DNA from: an uncultured Erysipelotrichaceae bacterium
GTDB lineage: Bacteria > Bacillota_I > Bacilli_A > Erysipelotrichales > Erysipelotrichaceae
Assembly: GCA_937902945.1 (NCBI GenBank)
Contig: CALEMD010000262.1
Location: forward strand, 1-16,741
DNA: 16,741 nucleotides
Direction: 5' to 3'
Numbering within the stretch: the stretch's first letter is position 1; each line of letters begins with the position of its first letter. Both the position numbers and the translations under genes were made by a program. Below, piece by piece: positions 1 to 6,279 of this stretch. Under the pieces are notes generated by a model. It was not told the origin of the DNA and made no database searches. It saw only the letters and a list, made by a program, of their open reading frames with translations.

Positions 1-129
1 ACAGGTATTATCAGGTAAACGCTACCCGTGTTGCTTTTAAGTTGGAAATTAACGAAAGCATGAAAATATTTTTTATCATTTCTAAGATATGCTATAATCC
101 TAATCAAAGTGATCGGGAAATGATCATTT
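1..129. other. Upstream intergenic stretch before the glmS ribozyme
   Basis: Apart from the glmS promoter, this stretch shows no supported gene. A short frame runs open from the left edge to 129, but it crosses the promoter and ends just before the ribozyme. GGTA/TACC around 15-28 forms only a 4-bp hairpin with no T run. The upstream neighbour cannot be identified. Confidence 0.5.
70..98 (+). promoter_or_regulatory. Extended -10 promoter of glmS
   Basis: A perfect -10 hexamer TATAAT lies at 93-98, preceded by TG at 90-91 with one base between, which makes an extended -10 element. The -35 region around 70-75 (TTTTTA) is poor, as is common for extended -10 promoters. Transcription would start near 105, giving about 25 nt of leader before the ribozyme cleavage site at 130/131. 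This fits glmS ribozymes, which need little sequence 5' of the cut. Confidence 0.75.
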
Positions 130-275
130 AGCGCCTGGACACATAAACTGTGTTGACGAGGACAGCAGTTATCGAAAGACTCGGCGGGTACTGCTGCGGT
201 GACCTTGTGCACCGAAATGATGATGATAAAAAGCAGAATAACACTGCCATACAGAAACATCATCGCTCACATGTG
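130..275 (+). ncRNA. glmS ribozyme: glmS ribozyme (glucosamine-6-phosphate-activated self-cleaving riboswitch)
   Basis: The region carries the conserved glmS ribozyme core in order: AGCGCC at 130-135, GTTGACGAGG near 153-162, GTTATCGAAAG near 168-178, CTCGGCGGGTAC near 180-191 and GCGGTGACC after it. Self-cleavage in this family falls between the A and G of AGCGCC, so between 130 and 131. GATGATG (about 229-235) and CATCATC (about 258-264) can pair as the distal P4 helix, with GCAG/CTGC inside it. The 3' edge is approximate. In this family glucosamine-6-phosphate acts as cofactor for cleavage, and the 3' fragment with its 5'-hydroxyl is then degraded, so glmS expression falls when its product is plentiful. 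It sits directly 5' of glmS, as expected. The strand and identity are sure; only the outer helix boundaries are inferred. Confidence 0.95.
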
Positions 276-300
276 TTTTAAACATGGAGGATGATGTTTT

Positions 301-2112
301 ATGTGTGGAATTGTTGGATTTACCGCCAGACAGCCTATGTCAGTGCGGGTTTTAATCGATGGTCTGAAAGCCCTCGAGTACAGAGGATATGATTCCTGCG
401 GAATTGCTCTGAAGCAGAAAGACGGTCTGCTGGTTCAGAAAGTAAAGGGAAAAGTATCAGGACTTGAAGAGATTATTGATCCTAGTATCACAGGCATCTG
501 CGGAATTGCTCACACTAGATGGGCGACCCATGGTGAGCCTAGCGTAATCAATGCCCATCCGCATCAGATGGAGCATGTCACTCTTGTTCATAACGGCATC
601 ATTGAAAACAGCGAGGAACTGAAACAGGAATTGCAGTCTAAAGGCTATGTATTTCATTCTCAGACAGATACAGAGGTAGCCTGTGCTGTCATTGATGATC
701 TATCCAAAGCATATACAGATAAGATAGACATACTTCATAAAGCAGGATTCATTCTGAAAGGGTCCTATGCCTTTGCGATCATGTTTGATGATGAACCGAA
801 TACCATATATGCGGTGCGCAAAGATTCGCCTCTAATTCTAGGCATAAGTGACAATGCCAGTTATCTTGCCAGTGATGCCAGTGCTTTTCTTTCTGAAACT
901 TCACTTATCATGGATCTTGAAGAAAACGAAGTCGCGCGTCTATATAATGGAGAAATAGAAATCTATGATATCAACTGTGCATTGATCCATCGTTCTGCCT
1001 ATAAGAGCACTCTCAGTCTCAGTGACATACAGAAAGATGGCTATGATACATTTCTATTGAAAGAAATACATGAAGAACCGGCTGTCATCAAGAAGACCAT
1101 TCATCATTACCTGCAGCAGAGTCTTCTTGACCTAGAACAGACCATGCCTGATCTATCTTCCTATAATCGATTCGTATTCATCGGATGCGGCAGTGCAATG
1201 CATGCCGGCATGATCGGATGCCGGCTGGCAGGCAAGTATGCACGGATTCTTTGTTCTGCAGAACTGGCATCTGAATTCCGCTACAGCGATCCTATTCTCA
1301 GCGCAGATACTCTTTGCATCTTTGTATCGCAGAGCGGAGAAACCGCTGATACACTTGCTGCTATGCGTCTATGCAAAGACAAAGGAATCGATACTCTCGC
1401 AGTTGTAAACGTACTTGGCAGTTCTTTAGCAAAAGAAGCAAAGTTCACCTTGTATACGCAGGCAGGAAAAGAAATCAGTGTTGCCACTACAAAAGCATAT
1501 ACATCACAAGTCTGCGTATTAGCCCTACTGGTACTGAAGAAAGCGATGCAGGAAAATCTGCTTTCTATAGAACAGCAGAACATAATGGAAAATCAACTGA
1601 AGACTCTGCCTTTATTGATCAGAGACTTCATGAGCAATACCAATGTTGAAAGATTTGCCAAGCATATTGAAAACGCAGAACACGCATTCTTCATCGGCAG
1701 AGGATTGGATTATGCCCTTTCTCTTGAAGGCTCCCTGAAGCTGAAAGAGGTCTCCTACCTGCAAAGTGAAGCCTATGCAGCAGGCGAACTGAAACATGGC
1801 ACAATCGCATTGATTGAAAAAGGAACACCGGTCATTGCTTTAATTACCGATCCAATGCTGAAAGATAAAACACTCAGCAACATAAAAGAAGTACAGGCAA
1901 GAGGTGCCTGTGTGCTTTTAATGATCCGTGAAGACCTATATACTCCTTCTATCGAAGCGGATGAAACTATCCTATTGCCAGCATTGAGTGACATTATGCA
2001 GGCAGTTGCTTCCGTTGTGCCTTATCAGCTGATGGCTTACTATGTCGCAAAAAAACGCGGCTGCAGTATTGATCAGCCGCGCAATCTTGCAAAAAGTGTT
2101 ACTGTAGAATAA
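301..2112 (+). CDS. glmS: Glutamine--fructose-6-phosphate aminotransferase (isomerizing), GlmS
   Basis: GlmS makes glucosamine-6-phosphate from fructose-6-phosphate and glutamine, the entry step to UDP-GlcNAc, peptidoglycan and other amino sugars, in the cytosol. The protein has 603 residues, close to the usual length. The N-terminal class II glutamine amidotransferase domain begins MCGIVGF, with Cys2 as the nucleophile freed by Met1 removal, and contains the conserved HTRWATHG and HNGIIEN stretches. Two SIS sugar-isomerase domains follow (roughly 280-420 and 455-590) with SQSGETADT and TTKAYTSQ motifs. The C-terminus ends DQPRNLAKSVTVE, including the conserved active-site Lys (Lys598). GGAGG at 286-290 sits 10 nt before the ATG. 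The gene is controlled by the upstream ribozyme. No U-tract terminator was found for it: only 25 nt separate its stop from the convergent flavoprotein gene. Its last codons contain that gene's terminator on the opposite strand. Confidence 0.98.
   Translation: MCGIVGFTARQPMSVRVLIDGLKALEYRGYDSCGIALKQKDGLLVQKVKGKVSGLEEIIDPSITGICGIAHTRWATHGEPSVINAHPHQMEHVTLVHNGIIENSEELKQELQSKGYVFHSQTDTEVACAVIDDLSKAYTDKIDILHKAGFILKGSYAFAIMFDDEPNTIYAVRKDSPLILGISDNASYLASDASAFLSETSLIMDLEENEVARLYNGEIEIYDINCALIHRSAYKSTLSLSDIQKDGYDTFLLKEIHEEPAVIKKTIHHYLQQSLLDLEQTMPDLSSYNRFVFIGCGSAMHAGMIGCRLAGKYARILCSAELASEFRYSDPILSADTLCIFVSQSGETADTLAAMRLCKDKGIDTLAVVNVLGSSLAKEAKFTLYTQAGKEISVATTKAYTSQVCVLALLVLKKAMQENLLSIEQQNIMENQLKTLPLLIRDFMSNTNVERFAKHIENAEHAFFIGRGLDYALSLEGSLKLKEVSYLQSEAYAAGELKHGTIALIEKGTPVIALITDPMLKDKTLSNIKEVQARGACVLLMIREDLYTPSIEADETILLPALSDIMQAVASVVPYQLMAYYVAKKRGCSIDQPRNLAKSVTVE
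2049..2081 (-). terminator. Intrinsic terminator of the flavoprotein reductase gene, embedded in glmS coding sequence
   Basis: A perfect 8-bp GC-rich inverted repeat, CGCGGCTG (2056-2063) and CAGCCGCG (2074-2081), encloses a 10-nt loop. On the minus strand it is followed at once by seven T (the A run at 2049-2055), the classic Rho-independent form. On the plus strand no T run follows, so it works only for minus-strand transcripts. It lies about 57 nt past the stop of the reductase gene and inside the last 22 codons of glmS. Confidence 0.88.
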
Positions 2113-2137
2113 ATTTTGAAACTGTAATGCAATATCT

Positions 2138-4135
2138 TTATTTGCTGTCTGCAAGCAATGTATCAGCAGCGAGTTTGCCAAATACAACTGTGTCAACGAC
2201 TGCGTTGCCGCCCAGTCTGTTAGCACCATGGATTCCGCCGGTAACTTCGCCAGCAGCATAGAGCCCAGAAATAACATTTCCAGATTCATCCAGTACATGT
2301 GCTTCTGTGTCAATTGTTACACCGCCCATTGTGTGGTGTACACACGCCTGACGCGGAGTAGCAACCCATGGACCATTCTCCAGTTTTGTGCTGAACAGAG
2401 TTCTTCCGAATTCATCAGTGCCGGAATCAACAGAGGCATTGAATGTATCAACTGTCTTCTGCAATGTTGCTGCATCCATACCTAATTTTCCTGCCAATCC
2501 TTCCAGTGTGTCATCGTAAACAATGTATCCATTATCGACTAGATACTGGAATGTAAATCCATCAGCAGATCTCCATTCTGGATCTGTAATATCTTTATAC
2601 TTATCGCCATCGCCTGATTCAAGCATATAGAACATCGCATCTGGCTGTGCTAGAACACCAAGACAGATAACATCACGGCGATCACCTTCATTGACGAAAC
2701 GTTCACCGTTTTTGTTGATAAAGATAATCTGATCTGTTCCATTTACATCTCTTGGCGGATATTTAGTCAGCTGGCCATCTTTCGTATTGCCCAGGTACAG
2801 AAGCTGTATCTGATCCATATCAGTCAATGAAGCACCAACGCCAGTAGCCATTGTGATGCCATCGCCTTGCGAGCAGCTATAACGATTGGTTGTAGCAACT
2901 TTTGACAGATCATCCCATTTGCCGGAAATGTTGTATTCCTGTACCATCTTTGAATTAGCTGCAAATCCACCGGTGCAGAGTATTACTCCATCGGCTGCAG
3001 TAACTGTGAATTCATCTGCAGATTTGTTATTCTTGCAGACAACTGAATTGACCTTGCCATCTGCATTCTGAGCAAGACTTTCAGCAGTGCTTTCAGTAAG
3101 AACTGTAATTTTATCTTTCAGTGATTCCAATTGATCATCATATACTGAAATAAATCCAGTTCCCATAGCCATCTTAGAAGTATGGGTTCTCTGCCAAAGA
3201 GATCCAGCACCCTGACCGATAACATCTGAGAATTCCATGCCCATTGATTCGATCCAGTTCAATCCATCATATGCGTTGTAGCAAAGAGTCTTAACAAGCT
3301 CAAGATTACCTACTTTATCGCCATTGATCCAAGTCTGCAGAGCATACCATTCCTTTGAATCAAACAGATCTGTACGGCCTTCAGCTTTGTATTCATCCCA
3401 CTGTTTCTGAACCTCTGCCTGCAATGCAGCATGAGCGTCATCTACAGGTGTTTCTGCCAATGCTTTTTCAATGGTTGTTTTTACTGAATCACTCATTTCA
3501 ACCTTTGACTGCAGCGCTTCATCCGGTGAATTGTAGATAGCACCGCATACCAATGTATCGCCGCCTACTTCACCATTCTTTTCAATGACAATGACAGATT
3601 TGCCATTCTGTGCAGCATCAATTGCAGCTGCCAGACCAGCACCGCCGCCGCCAACTACTACAACGTCAGCTTCTGCATCTTTATTTCCTTCATATGTGAC
3701 ATCTTTTTTCCAGTCATCCGTATTTGCACCGGCCTGTTTCAAACAATCGCCAACTGCGCTCTTGATAGCTGCAGAAGTGATTGTTGCGCCCGTAACATTA
3801 TCAACACTTAAACTCTGTTTCTCTACAATTTCCTGAGGTATCAGATCAACAGGTGAAAGTCCGCCTGCCGTCATAACTTTATCCTTAGAATCTTTGAGCT
3901 GTCCTCCTATGCCTGGAGTTTCCTCATTTGATGTAACTGTAACTGCTTTGATTGAATCAGCTGTAACATCTACAGATACTTCTACCATGTTGTTCATGCC
4001 CATTGCAGAAGCAGTGTACGTGCCTTCCTTCATCTTGCCAGTTGATGAAGAAGTACCCGTCGAGCCAGTTGATGAGCAGCCAACTAATGATACCGCCATC
4101 AGTACTGTCAGGACCCTGCTTAATGCTTTTTTCAT
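2138..4135 (-). CDS. Secreted FMN-bind/FAD flavoprotein reductase lipoprotein (fumarate/urocanate reductase-like)
   Basis: This 665-residue lipoprotein probably transfers electrons to a small unsaturated organic acceptor outside the cell. It opens with a lipoprotein signal (lipobox LVGC, Cys20), then an FMN_bind domain (about 34-135). The motif DNVTGATITS at 112-121 marks Thr118 as the probable site of covalent FMN attachment by an ApbE-type flavin transferase. A FAD_binding_2/succinate dehydrogenase-like domain follows: VVVVGGGGAGLAAA near 158, GGDT near 191, GERFVNEGDRRD near 477, HHTMGGV at 600 and GANRLGGNAVVD at 638. By family comparison Arg487, His601 and Arg640 match the proton donor and substrate carboxylate ligands. 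The Q-x-HPT segment typical of fumarate reductases reads QLLYL here (about 444), so another acceptor such as a urocanate- or cinnamate-like acid is more likely. This substrate call is inference. AGGGAG lies 9 nt before the ATG. It has its own promoter, operator-like dyad and terminator. Confidence 0.88.
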   Translation of the reverse strand: MKKALSRVLTVLMAVSLVGCSSTGSTGTSSSTGKMKEGTYTASAMGMNNMVEVSVDVTADSIKAVTVTSNEETPGIGGQLKDSKDKVMTAGGLSPVDLIPQEIVEKQSLSVDNVTGATITSAAIKSAVGDCLKQAGANTDDWKKDVTYEGNKDAEADVVVVGGGGAGLAAAIDAAQNGKSVIVIEKNGEVGGDTLVCGAIYNSPDEALQSKVEMSDSVKTTIEKALAETPVDDAHAALQAEVQKQWDEYKAEGRTDLFDSKEWYALQTWINGDKVGNLELVKTLCYNAYDGLNWIESMGMEFSDVIGQGAGSLWQRTHTSKMAMGTGFISVYDDQLESLKDKITVLTESTAESLAQNADGKVNSVVCKNNKSADEFTVTAADGVILCTGGFAANSKMVQEYNISGKWDDLSKVATTNRYSCSQGDGITMATGVGASLTDMDQIQLLYLGNTKDGQLTKYPPRDVNGTDQIIFINKNGERFVNEGDRRDVICLGVLAQPDAMFYMLESGDGDKYKDITDPEWRSADGFTFQYLVDNGYIVYDDTLEGLAGKLGMDAATLQKTVDTFNASVDSGTDEFGRTLFSTKLENGPWVATPRQACVHHTMGGVTIDTEAHVLDESGNVISGLYAAGEVTGGIHGANRLGGNAVVDTVVFGKLAADTLLADSK

Positions 4136-4151
4136 ACTTTCTTTCTCCCTC

Positions 4152-4169
4152 TTGTTAGTTTTCTAACAA
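4152..4169. promoter_or_regulatory. Operator-like perfect dyad at the reductase promoter
   Basis: TTGTTAG (4152-4158) and CTAACAA (4163-4169) form a perfect 7-bp inverted repeat around TTTT. It covers the predicted transcription start (about 4167) of the minus-strand reductase and ends just before its ribosome binding site (4145-4150). The position fits a repressor operator of TetR or similar type. It is AT-rich, and no U tract follows it on the minus strand, so it is not a convincing terminator. The cognate regulator is not in this window. Confidence 0.55.
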
Positions 4170-4173
4170 ACTG

Positions 4174-4202
4174 ATTATAGCACTTTGCTATCTGCTGGTT
4201 AA
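4174..4202 (-). promoter_or_regulatory. Promoter of the flavoprotein reductase gene
   Basis: On the minus strand a perfect TATAAT (4174-4179) is preceded by TGC, giving an extended -10. TTAACC (4197-4202) lies 17 nt upstream as a 4/6 match to TTGACA. The start would be near 4167, about 32 nt before the ATG at 4135. Confidence 0.7.
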
Positions 4203-4251
4203 TAGCTATCATGACTATTTCACATAAAAAATTTGCACCGAAAAAGCAATA

Positions 4252-4279
4252 CAAAAAGACCATATTTTTCAATGGTCTT
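4252..4279 (-). terminator. Intrinsic terminator after the small FMN-binding lipoprotein gene
   Basis: AAGACCAT (4256-4263) and ATGGTCTT (4272-4279) form a perfect 8-bp stem around an 8-nt loop. On the minus strand the stem runs straight into a T run. It lies 24 nt past the stop of the small lipoprotein gene and before the reductase promoter, so the two genes are probably separate transcripts with possible read-through. Confidence 0.75.
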
Positions 4280-4302
4280 CCTGTCATTTAATCAGCTGTT
4301 TT

Positions 4303-4668
4303 TTACTTGCTTTTCAGACTTGCTGGATCAGCACCAGCCTGCTTAATGCAGTCGTTTACTGCATCAATGATCGCCTGGCTGGTAATAGTAGCACCGGATA
4401 CCGTATCCACTGCCGTAGTCTGTGCATCCACAATTTCTGTAGGAATACCTTCCAATGCCGGTTCAGCCTTGCCAACTGTTTCCTTTTGATCGGTAACTGT
4501 AACACTCTTGATTTCACTGTCTGTCAGAACTACTTCGACTGTTACATCGCCGCCCATTCCTTTGCCAGTGCCAGTATAAGTACCTGCCTTGAACAGACTT
4601 GAAGTCTTGCTGCTTGAGCAGCCTGCCATAAGCAATAATACCATTGCTGCTGATATTGCTTTTTTCAT
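4303..4668 (-). CDS. Small FMN-binding-domain lipoprotein (candidate extracellular flavin electron carrier)
   Basis: The product has 121 residues and consists of a lipoprotein signal plus one FMN_bind domain. The start chosen is the ATG at 4668: AGGAGG (4678-4683) sits 9 nt before it, and the protein then begins MKKAISAAMVLLLMAGCSS, a textbook lipobox (MAGC, Cys17). The open frame extends to an ATG at 4740, but that would bury the signal behind 24 extra residues. DTVSGATITS (88-97) is the flavinylation motif, with Thr94 the probable FMN-bearing residue. The domain resembles the N-terminal FMN_bind domain of the neighbouring reductase, including the C-terminal KQAGA stretch, which suggests paralogy. 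A likely role, by analogy with flavin-based extracellular electron transfer, is to pass electrons from membrane quinol oxidation to the reductase. No ApbE or membrane partner lies in the window, and no convincing promoter was identified upstream. Confidence 0.85.
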   Translation of the reverse strand: MKKAISAAMVLLLMAGCSSSKTSSLFKAGTYTGTGKGMGGDVTVEVVLTDSEIKSVTVTDQKETVGKAEPALEGIPTEIVDAQTTAVDTVSGATITSQAIIDAVNDCIKQAGADPASLKSK

Positions 4669-4754
4669 TTGATAGTTCCTCCTGTCGAATATATCATAGT
4701 CATTTCCAACAAAAAATACAGATAAAAAGCAAACATTCAATTGATGTCAGCCTG

Positions 4755-4790
4755 AAAAAAACTCAAAGCGCATGCAGCTCTTCGAGTTTT
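4755..4790 (-). terminator. Intrinsic terminator of the beta-glucoside operon
   Basis: AAACTCAAAG (4759-4768) pairs with CTTCGAGTTT (4780-4789) as a 10-bp stem with one G-U wobble on the minus strand. Seven T follow (the A run at 4755-4761). It lies 24 nt past the stop of the 6-phospho-beta-glucosidase gene. Confidence 0.8.
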
Positions 4791-4813
4791 ATATCATTTT
4801 CCTGCAATCAGAG

Positions 4814-6277
4814 CTAATCCAGATTTTCTCCATTAGATGCAATGGCTTTTCTATACCATTCAAAACTATCTTTCTTATAGCGTCTGTTTGAACCATGACC
4901 GCGATCATCTCTGTCTACGTAGATGACACCATAGCGCTTGCTCATTTCCATTGAACCGCAGGATACAAGATCAATAAATCCCCACATCGTATATCCAATC
5001 AGATCAACACCATCTGTGATTGCTTCTTTCATCTGCTGAACATGTGCCTTCAGATAATCAATCCGATATGGATCATGGATTGTTCCATCATTTTCCAATA
5101 TATCCTTAGCTCCTAAACCATTCTCAGCTATGAATACCGGCAGGCTGTAGCGATCATATATCTGATTCAAAGTGATTCTCAATCCTACCGGATCTTTCTG
5201 CCAGCCCCACTCACTGGATTCTAGATATGGATTCTTATTTGCCATAATCAGATTGCCGCTTGTTTTAGCCCATCCCTGATCTGTCGTTGATACCTGTGAA
5301 AAGTAATAAGAGAAAGCCACAAAGTCAATTGTATTCTCTTTGAGTATTTCGGCATCTCCGTCTTCCATATGGATATGGATATTCGCTTTTTCAAAGTAGC
5401 GTTCCATATATGCCGGATACTTTCCTCTTGCCATCACATCCAAATAAAACCAGTTGGAATACTGATCATCCAGTATCATCTGCATCACATCATCAGGTTT
5501 GCATGTTGCTGGATATGTAGTAAACCTGGCAATCATTCCGCCCACCATGGATCCTGGGATAATTCTATGCGCTGCCTTCACTGTAAGAGCATTGGCAATG
5601 AACTGGTTATGCAGACACTGAAATACTGCACTGTCATAATCCTTTTCTTCATCTTCAACAAGACAGACTCCGTTATATGGATTGAAACGGCCCGCATTGA
5701 ACTCATTGAAGGGCAGCCAGTAATCTACAAGCGTTCCTAATCTTTCAAACAGCGTTGTCGCATATTTCACATAGAATTCTGCTGTCTTGCGGTTTTTCCA
5801 TCCGCCGTATTCCGTTACAAGATGCACAGGAATGTTGTAATGCAGGATGGTCGCAAATACCTTAATTCCTCTTTTATGACATTCCGTAAACATATCAATG
5901 TACCACTGAATGCCTTCTTCATTTGGAATAGCGTCATCTCCATTAGGATAGATTCTTGCCCAGTTGATAGATGTGCGCAGAATCTTGATACCCAGTTCTT
6001 CAAACAGCTGAATATCCTCTTTGTATTTGTTATAGAAGTCTATGCCCCAGCGAAATGGATAGTGTTCGATATCCGTATCTGTCAATGCCTTCTGAAACTT
6101 AGCATGATTCATTCTGCGGTTTCTGTTCATCGCCCGCTCTTGCGCACTCCAGTCAGCATCGAAGTATCTCAGATCCTGCGTATCAAGACCTTTACCGCCT
6201 TCGTTATAAGCTCCATCTGCCTGGGAAGCACACATGGCACCTCCCCAAAGGAATCCTTCCGGAAATGTTTTTTTCAT
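4814..6277 (-). CDS. 6-phospho-beta-glucosidase, glycoside hydrolase family 1
   Basis: This cytosolic enzyme hydrolyses the 6-phospho-beta-glucoside delivered by the PTS to glucose-6-phosphate and an aglycone or sugar. The 487-residue length fits GH1. The N-terminal FPEGFLWGGAMCASQADGA is the GH1 signature region. LPFNEFN places the acid/base Glu at 192, and FIAENG places the nucleophile Glu at 385. The phosphate-binding segment near 439-449 (VSC...SKRYG, with Ser439, Lys447 and Tyr449) matches the arrangement in BglA-type 6-phospho-beta-glucosidases and separates it from non-phosphorylated beta-glucosidases. It starts 2 nt after the stop of the EIIBC gene, with only a weak purine-rich ribosome binding site (AAGAAAGAG) inside that gene, so translational coupling is likely. 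A clear terminator follows. The exact sugar (cellobiose, arbutin, salicin or another) cannot be read from sequence. Confidence 0.93.
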   Translation of the reverse strand: MKKTFPEGFLWGGAMCASQADGAYNEGGKGLDTQDLRYFDADWSAQERAMNRNRRMNHAKFQKALTDTDIEHYPFRWGIDFYNKYKEDIQLFEELGIKILRTSINWARIYPNGDDAIPNEEGIQWYIDMFTECHKRGIKVFATILHYNIPVHLVTEYGGWKNRKTAEFYVKYATTLFERLGTLVDYWLPFNEFNAGRFNPYNGVCLVEDEEKDYDSAVFQCLHNQFIANALTVKAAHRIIPGSMVGGMIARFTTYPATCKPDDVMQMILDDQYSNWFYLDVMARGKYPAYMERYFEKANIHIHMEDGDAEILKENTIDFVAFSYYFSQVSTTDQGWAKTSGNLIMANKNPYLESSEWGWQKDPVGLRITLNQIYDRYSLPVFIAENGLGAKDILENDGTIHDPYRIDYLKAHVQQMKEAITDGVDLIGYTMWGFIDLVSCGSMEMSKRYGVIYVDRDDRGHGSNRRYKKDSFEWYRKAIASNGENLD

Positions 6278-6279
6278 GT

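Noticed and set aside
1..129. Frame open from the left edge to 129, as the possible 3' end of an upstream gene
   Set aside because: It runs through the extended -10 promoter and stops just before the ribozyme. The translation (Asn/Ile/Lys-rich) resembles no protein I know.
1281..1649. Open frames of about 90-100 codons on both strands within glmS
   Set aside because: They overlap the conserved isomerase domain of glmS, lack ribosome binding sites and have no recognisable protein features.
4152..4169. The TTGTTAG/CTAACAA dyad as an intrinsic terminator
   Set aside because: It is AT-rich with no T run after it on the minus strand, and it sits at a promoter start. On the plus strand there is no gene for it to terminate.
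4669..4740. ATG at 4740 as start of the small FMN lipoprotein
   Set aside because: It would place 24 residues before a standard lipoprotein signal, and AGGAGG lies just before the ATG at 4668.
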